Assembly: GCF_029531655.1 (NCBI RefSeq)
Contig: NZ_JANRMI010000006.1
Coordinates: 62,001-126,000, forward strand
Direction of reading: 5' to 3'
Source: Bdellovibrio svalbardensis
GTDB lineage: Bacteria > Bdellovibrionota > Bdellovibrionia > Bdellovibrionales > Bdellovibrionaceae
Length of the DNA stretch: 64,000 nt
Part shown: one piece after another, positions 1-7,770 of the stretch
Position numbering within the stretch: the first letter of the stretch is position 1
How the letters are laid out: each line of letters begins with the position of its first letter
Translations under genes and position numbers: made by a program
Notes under the pieces: model-generated
Database searches by the model: none
What the model was told of the DNA's origin: nothing
Seen by the model: only the letters and a program-made list of their open reading frames with translations

Positions 1-194
1 GCAACTTTCTGAGACTCGTCTGCCAAAGGTGTTTCCACGACTTGTTCTTGAGTCGTTTCGTCTGGCAGGACAGTTTCTCCATTTTGGTTAGTGTGTGAGC
101 CGTTGCCACAAGCGGCTAAGGTTAAAAGTGAAGTGGCTAGGATCGTATTTCTGAAACGTGCGAAGAGTGTATGTCGTTTTACATTAATCGTCAT
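1..194 (-). CDS. Lipoprotein, N-terminal part only (cut by window edge)
   Basis: The reading frame starts at the ATG at 194 and runs off the left edge. A GGAGGG Shine-Dalgarno lies a few bases upstream on the minus strand. The 64 visible residues are a basic start, a hydrophobic stretch and a lipobox ending in LAAC with the lipid-carrying Cys at residue 29. A Thr/Glu/Gln-rich linker typical of the tether of a lipoprotein follows. The mature domain lies outside the window, so no function can be assigned. It is divergent from the lipoprotein gene at 478. Confidence 0.75.
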   Translation of the reverse strand, partial: MTINVKRHTLFARFRNTILATSLLTLAACGNGSHTNQNGETVLPDETTQEQVVETPLADESQKV

Positions 195-346
195 TATTCC
201 CTCCGGATTGTGCGATAACAAACCGTACCCGGGAAGAATTGCAGAATGGAAAATTACATTGCGGAATTAATAAAAATAAGACCTTGTGCGGAGGTTATAC
301 GAGAGCGGTTGTGGTTTTGATTCATGTTCGTCAATACGGAAGACTC

Positions 347-376
347 GGAAACAAACCAAAGTTAATATTTGTTTCC
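347..376. promoter_or_regulatory. 9-bp inverted repeat in divergent promoter region
   Basis: GGAAACAAA (347-355) and TTTGTTTCC (368-376) are perfect complements separated by 12 bases. They lie in the 283-bp gap between two divergent lipoprotein genes. A terminator would not be expected between divergent genes, so an operator or leader hairpin is more likely. The rest of the gap (195-477) shows nothing else recognisable. Confidence 0.35.
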
Positions 377-477
377 ACTGCATTTTCGGAAAACGCCTGA
401 GCTTGTATTTTCACAGTGGGCATGTATTTTACCTGCAGACCTAGCCGTTCGTGCGCAGGAAATTTTAGGCTTAAGAG

Positions 478-1314
478 ATGAATATAAAACTTCTTTTGCT
501 CTCGACCTTGGGGATCTTTCTGATTTCAGGATGCGGATCACGCAGAACATTTCTGGATGACTTTCTGTATCTCGGGGGCTCATCAATGACCCAGATTGAT
601 CAGTATTTCGATCTGGATACAAAACAGCATGAGCAGCTGGAGCAAAATATCGATGCGGATTTAGATCGCCTGCGTAAGGCGCGCTTTAAGCAGATCGCAA
701 AAACTTTGCGGGAGATTGAAAAGAGCAGTCAGAAGTCTGATAACAAGAAAGTGATGTCCGCGGCGTATGCAGACTTGCAGAAGGAGTACCTGGAGGCCAG
801 TACTTACTTCAAAGGTTCCACCGTAAAATTAATAACCTCGTTGAAAGAACCCCAACTGAAGACCTTTAAGACGAAAGCGGAAAAAGAAATCTCTGAGACA
901 AAGCTGGCGCCGCCTGAGGTATTAAATGAAGAGCTGATTGGCCGATACAAACGTGGCCTTGAATTTTGGGTGGGTGACTTAACGACGGCACAGCAGCAAA
1001 GCATCGCCCAGTTTACTCGAGAGCATCCATTCCCTTGGAATGAAAAGATAAAGAATAAGGAAGCTATTTTGAATCGTTTTATGGCGGTCCATCAAGATCC
1101 CGTGCAATTGCGCAAGTTCTCAGAGGATTTTGTTTCAGAATATCCGAAGATCAGGATTCCCACCTATGCCACAGCTGTTACTGCTTATGAAAAGGAATTT
1201 CAAAATTTCCTTGATTCATTTTGGATCAGCTTAAGTCCGGAGCAAAAGAACCGACTTCAGGAGTATCTGATTGTTCGCGCCGACAAGTTAGAGCAATTGG
1301 CAAAAAGGCCCTAA
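478..1314 (+). CDS. DUF6279-like lipoprotein
   Basis: 278 residues. The N-terminus is a lipoprotein signal with Cys19 (motif ISGC). The mature part is almost all charged alpha helix, with an early segment carrying Gln/Tyr/Phe-Asp-Leu followed by repeated Glu/Lys helices. This layout resembles the DUF6279 lipoproteins, whose function is unknown. It is predicted to sit on the periplasmic face of a membrane. It stands alone, with a short gap before the next lipoprotein gene. The family call rests on pattern resemblance only. Confidence 0.7.
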   Translation: MNIKLLLLSTLGIFLISGCGSRRTFLDDFLYLGGSSMTQIDQYFDLDTKQHEQLEQNIDADLDRLRKARFKQIAKTLREIEKSSQKSDNKKVMSAAYADLQKEYLEASTYFKGSTVKLITSLKEPQLKTFKTKAEKEISETKLAPPEVLNEELIGRYKRGLEFWVGDLTTAQQQSIAQFTREHPFPWNEKIKNKEAILNRFMAVHQDPVQLRKFSEDFVSEYPKIRIPTYATAVTAYEKEFQNFLDSFWISLSPEQKNRLQEYLIVRADKLEQLAKRP

Positions 1315-1366
1315 AAAACTCTATGAAGTTTAGGCTTTCTCTGTATCATAAGACAGAGGGGGAGAT

Positions 1367-1924
1367 ATGTTGAAAGTTGTGCGGGTCGTTGTCAGCTGTA
1401 TGATCTTTGGTGCTGTCACAGGTTGTACCACGGCAAAGAAATCGACGAGCAAAGAGTCCACAGCTCCAATGCATTCAAGAGATGAAGGGGGACCTTCGAT
1501 TGACTACAATGCTTTGCAAACATATTTGCAACTTGATCGCGATCCTGAAACCTTGGGTTTTACAGAAAAATCATTTAATACCTGTGATGCGGGCTTTGGA
1601 TATTCTCGTTCTCAGAACTGCCATAAGGAATATTTTGTCGTTCTTCATTTTCGTCTTTTATGCCGCGATTCCGAAGGAACAATATCAACCGTCCTGACAG
1701 AGAGCGATGTGACTCCGATTGCGGGGCGTCCCGTGAAATGGCAACTCAAGGGAGTTGCCGGAACGACGATGACCGATGGAAATGGCTATGGACAAATTCG
1801 TACAGTGGCTTCAAGTTCCCAGAATCGCCAGCGTCTTAAACTCACCGTAGGGAATGAATTTCTATATATGCGCTCCAACGAGATCACGAAGGTAATCACT
1901 CCGCGGCCTTGGTGTTCTCAGTAG
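1367..1924 (+). CDS. Small lipoprotein of unknown function
   Basis: 185 residues preceded by a strong GGGGAG ribosome-binding site. The signal peptide ends at Cys20 (VTGC). The C-terminal half (about residues 95-175) has alternating hydrophobic strands and a GxxGxT / DGNGYG pattern like the loops of invasin/Ig-like or carboxypeptidase-regulatory beta-sandwich domains. That is only a fold-level hint. Four or more Cys in the mature part could form disulfides. Its 3' end overlaps the convergent glycosidase-like gene by 29 bp, so the two mRNAs are antisense there. Confidence 0.65.
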   Translation: MLKVVRVVVSCMIFGAVTGCTTAKKSTSKESTAPMHSRDEGGPSIDYNALQTYLQLDRDPETLGFTEKSFNTCDAGFGYSRSQNCHKEYFVVLHFRLLCRDSEGTISTVLTESDVTPIAGRPVKWQLKGVAGTTMTDGNGYGQIRTVASSSQNRQRLKLTVGNEFLYMRSNEITKVITPRPWCSQ

Positions 1925-3083
1925 GGCGCTCGGTGCGAATCCAATTGCCCAGAGCGGACCAGGCTTGGCGACCTTCAATCTGACTGTGATCGTAAACATC
2001 AATGCCCAGGCCCATGTTGTTGATAGACTTTAATGTGTCTTTGAATTCTTCGATTGTTGGGTTGACTGTAGTGGTTTGTCCATACCAAGGAGAAATCTCA
2101 ACATGGATAATGGGTGTACTTCGGTTTCGGACGAAAGAAACAAAGTCATGGGCAGCTTTTTGAGTCCAGGCAGGGGTGAAGACCTCGCCACCGTATTCCG
2201 CGGCCCATTGTTGCCATAGAAATTCACCAGTCAAAATATCTATTTTTTCGGGACCTTTGAGATTCAATGCTCCATCAAAATCAAATCCAACTTGGTCACG
2301 GACTTGATCCGAAGTGAGCAATTTGCCGTCGTATCCTGAAGGCCAGGTTTGCACGACGGCAGCCCGAATATTGTGGGCGTGAGCGGTGCGAGCCACGCTG
2401 GCAATAAGTTCTGTCATTCCCAAGGCCCGGATCTTTCTCCAATTCTCATCGCCGAGTTTTCCTTTTGGAAATTTCTTTTTGAATGCGGCATTGGCTGCGG
2501 GGTTGTAGTCAGGGGCTCCCGTCCAAAAACAATCCACTGTGGGCTCGACAACTTCAATCGCATAGAGGCCTGGAAACTTATTGAGAAGATCCGTGACAAA
2601 TCCTTTCAGCCAGAGTCGGAATTCGGGATGCCATGCGGAAAGATGATGAGTGCGCACAAAGGGCTTATAGTCTTCTCCATTCGAAAGCTTTGAGCGCCAG
2701 CCAGGGTGTTCCTGCCAAACAAGTTTGAAGTCGTTAATTGGAATGACGGCAATGACTTTAAGTCCGCGAGAGCGTGCGGCCGTATAGACCAAAGAAAATA
2801 TATTTTCGCTGCCCATGGGCTCTTCAATTTCAGTGAGTGGATAGCTTGTCAGATAGAAAGAACCGTGTAAGGAACTGTAGGCATATAGAAACAAAGCGGT
2901 CGCACCTGCCGTTGCCGCCTCATTGACCACCAGGTTGGCAATCTGTTGCGCATTCATTTCCGGATAGAGGCTGGAAAAGTACGCGGGATCGACTCTCAAA
3001 CCCCGCAGGGGAGTTTCGCTCCAAGCCGGGAAAGACAGAAGGGTGAGTGCCCAGAATAGGAATGTTTGAATTGCAACTATCAT
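1896..3083 (-). CDS. Secreted TIM-barrel glycoside hydrolase-like protein
   Basis: 395 residues with a Sec signal peptide (cleavage near residue 22). The body has the strand/helix rhythm of a (beta/alpha)8 barrel: an RGLRVDP first strand, 'GATALFLYAYSS' and 'GLKVIAVIPIND' strands, and 'GLYAIEVVEPTVDCFW' with a conserved-looking acidic residue on a strand end. It resembles the uncharacterised GHL families and the C-terminal hydrolase domain of PgaB-type enzymes acting on N-acetylglucosamine polymers. The substrate is unknown. Its 3' end overlaps the convergent lipoprotein gene. Confidence 0.6.
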   Translation of the reverse strand: MIVAIQTFLFWALTLLSFPAWSETPLRGLRVDPAYFSSLYPEMNAQQIANLVVNEAATAGATALFLYAYSSLHGSFYLTSYPLTEIEEPMGSENIFSLVYTAARSRGLKVIAVIPINDFKLVWQEHPGWRSKLSNGEDYKPFVRTHHLSAWHPEFRLWLKGFVTDLLNKFPGLYAIEVVEPTVDCFWTGAPDYNPAANAAFKKKFPKGKLGDENWRKIRALGMTELIASVARTAHAHNIRAAVVQTWPSGYDGKLLTSDQVRDQVGFDFDGALNLKGPEKIDILTGEFLWQQWAAEYGGEVFTPAWTQKAAHDFVSFVRNRSTPIIHVEISPWYGQTTTVNPTIEEFKDTLKSINNMGLGIDVYDHSQIEGRQAWSALGNWIRTERPTENTKAAE

Positions 3084-3208
3084 TGAATCTTCGCCTCATC
3101 GAATTATCGAAGTAGATCATAGAAGCATGATGGCTTGAGTTCGTAATGACGTTGATGAAATCTAAGAATTGAGGGGATAGAGCCTGTCAAAAGGCAGGCT
3201 TTTGAAGA

Positions 3209-3985
3209 TCAATAGCCACCTGAATCCATCATGTTGACGGTTTCCTCGATGCGAGTTTTCTCGAAGTAGTACTCAGCTTCACCGTTGGGATCTTGGCTCT
3301 TCTTCTTGAGATCTTTCAGTGTGTCTTGTATGGACTGATTGAAATCTTTGTCGGTCATGTTGATTCTGATTCGGCCGTCGACATCGTATTGCATTGCCGG
3401 GGCAAAGGTCATTTTTACTTTCATTTTGGGATCGTGTCGAGTCATCTCGGCAAGCCACTCCGACGTGGGAATTGCCTTCTTAGCAAGTGAAGGGTCCAGG
3501 GTGTAGGGCACCAGTTCGCCATTTTTAGCCACCAAAATCACCGGAGCGACATGGTATTTCCATTGGATGTATTCACCCTTTTTTGTGGGATGTGGGATTT
3601 GCAAGCGCGGGGCTTTGCTTTCATCAACCGATGCAAAACCCTTTAACGGAGTGATTCCTTTGAGCATCATAAGTCGCGACATTTCATGGGCTCTTTCCTC
3701 GCAGCCCCCGAACGAAAAGTCATAGGGGATTTCACTATGGTTCTTGAGATCTGCAAATATTTTCTGAGCATCCGCTTCACTTACAATCGTGACTTTCTTT
3801 CCTTGATAGACTCCAAGGCGGGAAGAAGAGGTCGTGAACTCCTCTGACGAGCAGGGCTTGCTATACCCCGAACGGTTGACATGTCGGAGTGTCTGATCCA
3901 GACCTGCGGCAAATGACTTGAGGTCGTCCGCTTGAGCTGGAATTGCGCCAAGTAAGAATAGAAATGCGAGCTTCAAAAACTTCAT
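3209..3985 (-). CDS. Probable secreted protein-glutaminase (protein glutamine deamidase)
   Basis: 258 residues from the ATG at 3985; a GTG one codon upstream is also possible. A signal peptide ends at about residue 19 (AQA). The core has GGCEERAH (Cys95, His100), WKYHVAPV (His145) and YTLDPS (Asp164). That order and spacing match the Cys-His-Asp triad of the protein-glutaminase family of Chryseobacterium. Those enzymes deamidate Gln side chains in intact proteins and are exported as proenzymes; the roughly 70 residues before the core could be the pro-region. In a predator it might act on prey proteins, which is inference. It is divergent from a small membrane protein gene. Confidence 0.68.
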   Translation of the reverse strand: MKFLKLAFLFLLGAIPAQADDLKSFAAGLDQTLRHVNRSGYSKPCSSEEFTTSSSRLGVYQGKKVTIVSEADAQKIFADLKNHSEIPYDFSFGGCEERAHEMSRLMMLKGITPLKGFASVDESKAPRLQIPHPTKKGEYIQWKYHVAPVILVAKNGELVPYTLDPSLAKKAIPTSEWLAEMTRHDPKMKVKMTFAPAMQYDVDGRIRINMTDKDFNQSIQDTLKDLKKKSQDPNGEAEYYFEKTRIEETVNMMDSGGY

Positions 3986-4112
3986 CACTCTTCTTTTCGG
4001 CAGAGAAAGGTCAGGACCTCACTGTATTTCCCAGTAAAATTGCCAGGTCCTGTCCCAAGATGAGATGCTTTTCGACAAAGCAAATTGAGTTTCATCTTTA
4101 TGCGACCTAGGC

Positions 4113-4143
4113 TTAATTATCAGGTTAATACCAGATTAATTAT
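4113..4143. promoter_or_regulatory. AT-rich repeated element upstream of small membrane protein gene
   Basis: TTAATTAT occurs at 4113-4120 and 4136-4143, 23 bp apart, with a related TTAATA at 4125-4130. The array ends about 11 bases before the ATG at 4155 and just before its AGGGGG ribosome-binding site. It could hold the core promoter or an operator. The divergent gap 3986-4154 has no gene. Confidence 0.3.
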
Positions 4144-4154
4144 TAGGGGGTCTT

Positions 4155-4373
4155 ATGGATCTAGAGCCTCAATCAAGAAAAGTTGCTTCAAAGATTGCCG
4201 AAGTTCCAGAGGCAACAGAGAAATTTGAAGCCACGGAAGGCATGACGGAACGAGATCATAAAACCAATGATCTGAAGGACAGCCCTTTAAAAATATTTAT
4301 GAACACCGAGATTTTCATATTGTTAGCGGGGCTCGTTGTGGGTGCCATTTACTTCTTTTTCTTTCGTACCTAG
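4155..4373 (+). CDS. Small single-pass membrane protein
   Basis: 72 residues with a strong AGGGGG ribosome-binding site. Residues 1-48 are hydrophilic and rich in Glu/Lys. A single transmembrane helix occupies about residues 51-70 and ends in Phe-rich sequence and a lone Arg. This is a C-tail-anchored layout with a cytoplasmic N-terminal part. No family was recognised. Confidence 0.6.
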   Translation: MDLEPQSRKVASKIAEVPEATEKFEATEGMTERDHKTNDLKDSPLKIFMNTEIFILLAGLVVGAIYFFFFRT

Positions 4374-4495
4374 GCAGCCCCTTTGAATTTGCATTGGTGA
4401 CTTCACAAGAATGTGTTTTGTCGCAGCTTGGTGAGCTGCCCTCAAATGACAAGTTCTACTTGGTCCTCTTTTGGACTCAAAGATAGAATACCACT

Positions 4496-5296
4496 ATGAA
4501 CAGTCTAAAGATGTTCCTTTCAATAATGTTGATTTTCGTTGGCGTGCATTCACACGCAGCGGGTAACTGTAAACGCAGCTATTCTTTGGGAGTTGCCGAA
4601 GACCAACTCAAAAGAAAAAGCTCAATCAATGGTAAGAGTGCTTTGCCGGGGATGGCGACTGAGTTATTGGATGAAATTAAAAAACGCGTGAATTGCGTAT
4701 TTGACGAAGTTCCTCTGTCCCCCGAAAAGGCCTTGGTGGAATTGCAGAACTATCGCCTGGATATCTTTGCTTTTTCATTTACGAACGAATCCTTTAGGAA
4801 AGTGGCGGACGAGCAAATCATTTATTCGACCAGCAGAATTCTTCTGGTTGATAGAAAGTTCTATAAACCAGCTTGGAATGTTCAAGACTATTTAAAGAGT
4901 TCAAAAATTAAATTTGGCGCTTTGTCGATTTCTAATTATTGGTATAGCCCTGACGAGCTCCGAATGCTTGCGGCAGAAAGTCGAATCGCCTACAGTTCAA
5001 AGATCGAGATGAATGGTCATATGCTTGCCAAAGGCAAAGTTCAGGCTATCTTTACAAGTCCTGCTTTTTTACATCGGATGATTGAAGCCAAAGATATTCT
5101 TAAGACTTCAGTAGCTATACGTGACCCTGCTTTCCGGCTGACGGTGGCTTTAATGCTTTCGAAGAAACGTGTGTCCCCTGAAGAGCGTGATCAATTTGCG
5201 AAAGCTATTGAAGGGATGCGAACTGACGGGTCGATTGAAAAGATTCTTCTTCACTATGTCCCCGCGGAAGATCTTAAGACGTACTATAAATTTTAG
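4496..5296 (+). CDS. Periplasmic substrate-binding protein-like (SBP_bac_3 type)
   Basis: 266 residues. A signal peptide ends at HSHA (about residue 22). The mature part has the two-lobe order of the amino-acid-type solute-binding fold: 'GMATELLDEIKKRVNCVFDEVPL' (first strand and helix), 'LQNYRLDIFAFSFTNESFRK' (the usual G/R-D-hydrophobic segment with a following switch) and a late 'GSIEKILLHY' helix. No permease or ATPase gene is adjacent. Bdellovibrio-like genomes carry many such orphan binding-fold proteins, whose role may be sensing or scavenging rather than ABC uptake. Confidence 0.7.
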   Translation: MNSLKMFLSIMLIFVGVHSHAAGNCKRSYSLGVAEDQLKRKSSINGKSALPGMATELLDEIKKRVNCVFDEVPLSPEKALVELQNYRLDIFAFSFTNESFRKVADEQIIYSTSRILLVDRKFYKPAWNVQDYLKSSKIKFGALSISNYWYSPDELRMLAAESRIAYSSKIEMNGHMLAKGKVQAIFTSPAFLHRMIEAKDILKTSVAIRDPAFRLTVALMLSKKRVSPEERDQFAKAIEGMRTDGSIEKILLHYVPAEDLKTYYKF

Positions 5297-5298
5297 TT

Positions 5299-5805
5299 TT
5301 AAAAGACAGAGCTTCCTCGAATACCCCATTGATTCTTAATCTTCTCAAGAATATAGAGCCCCGAGGTGCGATTGATTTCGCTGCCGTCCTTACGCAAACG
5401 TCTCAATATGGTTATGACATGAACCTTGTCCGCTCCCGCCTGGATGATTTCCAAAGACGCCCAGTCACTGCTTTTGAAATCTCCGCTCAGTCCAACCCGT
5501 AAATCATTGCTAGGCAGGTCTTTCACTTTTCGAAAATACGAAACTTTTCCTTTTGTAAATCGAGCATTGGGAAAGTGGTAGAGCTTAAGATGGGCGTTGA
5601 AATCCTGAGCGCTCAGGGTGGTGGTGAACTGATGCAGTAATTCACCAATGGCCTTCAGGTCTTCATCAGGGATTGCCGGACTGATCGACGTCGAGACTTG
5701 AAGGGGAGTGGAACCAACATTGATCAGAGTTTGTGCCTGCGCGTGGGCAAGGTTCAGAAGGCCCAGCAAAAGCAGAGCAAGAAATTTTCCCGAAGATGTT
5801 CTCAT
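5299..5805 (-). CDS. Secreted NTF2/SnoaL-like protein
   Basis: 168 residues from the ATG at 5805, chosen because GGGAG lies just upstream and the sequence then begins with a clean signal peptide ending at AQAQA. An upstream in-frame extension to 5883 lacks these. The mature part starts with a helix (about residues 45-70), then strands with Tyr/Phe/Lys, and ends in paired strands. This is the order of an NTF2-like cone fold. No catalytic residues can be assigned. It converges on the binding-protein gene with a 2-bp gap. Confidence 0.6.
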   Translation of the reverse strand: MRTSSGKFLALLLLGLLNLAHAQAQTLINVGSTPLQVSTSISPAIPDEDLKAIGELLHQFTTTLSAQDFNAHLKLYHFPNARFTKGKVSYFRKVKDLPSNDLRVGLSGDFKSSDWASLEIIQAGADKVHVITILRRLRKDGSEINRTSGLYILEKIKNQWGIRGSSVF

Positions 5806-5983
5806 AGATATTCTCCCAGGATTTAGGGTAAGTTGATTTTTTTGCGATATTAAAAGCAAAACCCCTTGTGTGTGAAAGAACAAATACTAAGTAGTTTCAG
5901 GTGTTTATCAGCATTTCGAATGGCATGGTCATTGTTTTAACCCCGACGGTCTATTTGCGGGTCTACAATATAGGAGGCCAAGG

Positions 5984-6193
5984 ATGCGCTTCACGATAAT
6001 AACATTGATGTTATTGATAAGTTCCATTTCCCACGGCGAAAGCCATAACTTTAACGGTGAAATTAAGGAGGCTTCGATCAGCGAAAAAATGTTGCGTAAA
6101 CGACTCTTAAGAATCCTTCAGGGAACTGAAGTTGCCATTGCATCCAACGATTCGACAGAGCAACTTCAAGCTCAAAGCCCCTCCCAAGCCTAA
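5984..6193 (+). CDS. Small secreted protein
   Basis: 69 residues with an AGGAGG ribosome-binding site. A signal peptide ends at about SHG (residue 18). The mature peptide is about 50 residues, with a basic central helix (KMLRKRLLRILQ) and a Gln/Ser-rich tail. It could be an exported amphipathic peptide. No family was recognised. A strong hairpin terminator follows. Confidence 0.55.
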   Translation: MRFTIITLMLLISSISHGESHNFNGEIKEASISEKMLRKRLLRILQGTEVAIASNDSTEQLQAQSPSQA

Positions 6194-6261
6194 AAAATAG
6201 CAGTGAAGTGAGGCTCGTGAAGGTCCGATAAACTTTTCAATAGCATAAAGGAAAATTCCCA

Positions 6262-6290
6262 GGCGAAGACGTCACAGTCTTCGCCTTTTT
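6262..6290 (+). terminator. Intrinsic terminator
   Basis: A 9-bp perfect stem (GGCGAAGAC 6262-6270 with GTCTTCGCC 6277-6285), a 6-base loop and a run of T follow the small secreted protein gene. It also lies just beyond the stop of the convergent radical SAM gene and may serve both. Confidence 0.85.
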
Positions 6291-6294
6291 ATTT

Positions 6295-7206
6295 TTAATT
6301 AAAGCGCGTGATATACTGGCAGCGCTGACAAAGATTTTCGACAAGCTTATTGTCTTTGAATCCTTTAAGAATTTTTTGCGAGCGTTCATTGCCCAAGATC
6401 TCTTCAATAGCCTGTTCCTTGACGTTGCCCAAAGGAATTTTACCTTCCTTATCCAGGCAGCATGGAACGACTGTGCCATCGGCAAGCACACCAAAGTGGC
6501 TGGAGAGACCATAGCAGGTGCCGCGCTCGCCCAAGATGGGAAGATCCAACGCGGGCCAAGTGAACTCTGTATCAAAGTGCAAGTGCAGACGGTTCTTGAT
6601 GCGCACACTCTTATTGCGACGAACATCAATGTCTTGATTGAAGGCAAACTGAAAGTGTTGGCCCACTCGATCCAGCATCGAACGATTATGGGCTCCAACG
6701 CCCAGAGGCTCATCCAAATTCCATAGGCGATAGTTAATGTAAAGCTCAGGTCGTTCCGCAAAGGCGCGCTCAGTGAATTTAAAAATTTTGTTCAAATAAA
6801 TAGTGGGATCTTTATCGCCATAATTATCATGGAAGCTATGTAAAGAGAAATTCACCTGGCGAATAATCGGATGAAGCAGGAGTTCTTCTTTGACCCCGTT
6901 CATTAGAACGCCATTGGTGACCAAAAAGATCGGTGTCTGGAATTCTGCACAGACATCAATAAATTCAGCAAGCTTCGGATGAACGAGGGGATCGCCCATT
7001 AAATGCAGAGTCACCTGGTCGGTTAAGGGCGCCACCTGAGAAATGACGGAACGGAAGATCTCAAGACTCATCATGCCTTTTTCGCGCTCAACAGGAGGGC
7101 AAAAGCTGCATTGCAAGTTGCAGATATTGCTGATCTCGATATTCACTTTGTTGAAACGGCGTTTTTGTCTGATGGGCGACTCTCTTGGTTGGCCCGAACC
7201 TAGCAA
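6295..7206 (-). CDS. Radical SAM/SPASM domain protein
   Basis: 303 residues. The CxxxCxxC cluster motif that binds the SAM [4Fe-4S] cluster is at about residues 29-36 (ICNLQCSFC). A barrel follows with 'HLMGDPLVHP' and 'NGVLM' segments. A C-terminal SPASM-type Cys set (VVPCCLDKEG ... LCQRCQY) would bind a second cluster. Family members modify peptides or mature enzyme cofactors, but no precursor peptide or partner is adjacent. The substrate is unknown. Confidence 0.85.
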   Translation of the reverse strand: MLGSGQPRESPIRQKRRFNKVNIEISNICNLQCSFCPPVEREKGMMSLEIFRSVISQVAPLTDQVTLHLMGDPLVHPKLAEFIDVCAEFQTPIFLVTNGVLMNGVKEELLLHPIIRQVNFSLHSFHDNYGDKDPTIYLNKIFKFTERAFAERPELYINYRLWNLDEPLGVGAHNRSMLDRVGQHFQFAFNQDIDVRRNKSVRIKNRLHLHFDTEFTWPALDLPILGERGTCYGLSSHFGVLADGTVVPCCLDKEGKIPLGNVKEQAIEEILGNERSQKILKGFKDNKLVENLCQRCQYITRFN

Positions 7207-7325
7207 AGTTCGATGGGGGAATCAATTCCATTGTATCTCTTCAGGGTCTGCGGGCGCCGATTGACTCTATTTTATTCCTAAGATCAGATCGAGACCCCAG
7301 GTGGGGCATTGGCAAGGAGATCCCT

Positions 7326-7664
7326 ATGGAAATAGTTCAAGATCTGATTGGTAAAAAGAGTCACCCACAGACCCGGGGGATGAGCGAAGTGGAAATTCGC
7401 AAATACCTGGCTGCCCTTGAAGGTTGGAGTTTGCAAGAAGGCAAAATAGTAAAAGCGTTCTCTTTTAAGAACTACTATGAAACGATCGCGTTTGTTAATG
7501 CCTTAGCCTATATCATTCACGCCGAAGATCATCACCCCGAGCTGATTATCACTTATAATCGCTGTGTTGTTAAGTTTGATACACATTCAGTGAATGAGGG
7601 GCGGGGTGGAGTTTCGGAAAACGACTTCATTTGCGCCGCGAAGGTTGATGCGCTAATTCATTGA
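7326..7664 (+). CDS. phhB: 4a-hydroxytetrahydrobiopterin dehydratase (pterin carbinolamine dehydratase)
   Basis: 112 residues from the ATG at 7326, which has an AAGGAG site at good spacing. The ORF extends upstream to 7185, but that part overlaps the divergent gene and lacks a ribosome-binding site. The active-site segment EDHHPE followed by Tyr, then a His and a late Asp, matches the dehydratase signature. The enzyme recycles the pterin cofactor of aromatic amino acid hydroxylases or acts in molybdopterin-related chemistry. No hydroxylase gene is adjacent. Confidence 0.9.
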   Translation: MEIVQDLIGKKSHPQTRGMSEVEIRKYLAALEGWSLQEGKIVKAFSFKNYYETIAFVNALAYIIHAEDHHPELIITYNRCVVKFDTHSVNEGRGGVSENDFICAAKVDALIH

Positions 7665-7705
7665 AAGTCATGTCATATGCCAGTCCGAAAGTTTGACTTT
7701 TCACT

Positions 7706-7718
7706 GGTCACATTGACC
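7706..7718. promoter_or_regulatory. Perfect 13-bp palindrome upstream of phoD-like gene
   Basis: GGTCA-CAT-TGACC lies 53 bp before the ATG of the PhoD-like gene. It is a candidate operator. It does not match the enterobacterial Pho box. Confidence 0.35.
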
Positions 7719-7728
7719 CTGGTCTAGG

Positions 7729-7764
7729 CCTTCAGTTCACTGAATTGTGTGAATTCTGAAGGAG
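7729..7764 (+). promoter_or_regulatory. Leader hairpin covering the ribosome-binding site
   Basis: CCTTCAG (7729-7735) pairs with CTGAAGG (7756-7762), and TTCAC (7736-7740) pairs with GTGAA (7749-7753), leaving a 2-base bulge and an 8-base loop. The AAGGAG ribosome-binding site (7759-7764) of the PhoD-like gene sits in the 3' arm, so the structure should reduce translation when folded. Confidence 0.5.
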
Positions 7765-7770
7765 CCAACG

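Noticed and set aside
6237-6761. 174-codon frame overlapping the radical SAM gene
   Set aside because: It runs through the terminator and out of frame with the conserved SPASM domain; composition is not protein-like.
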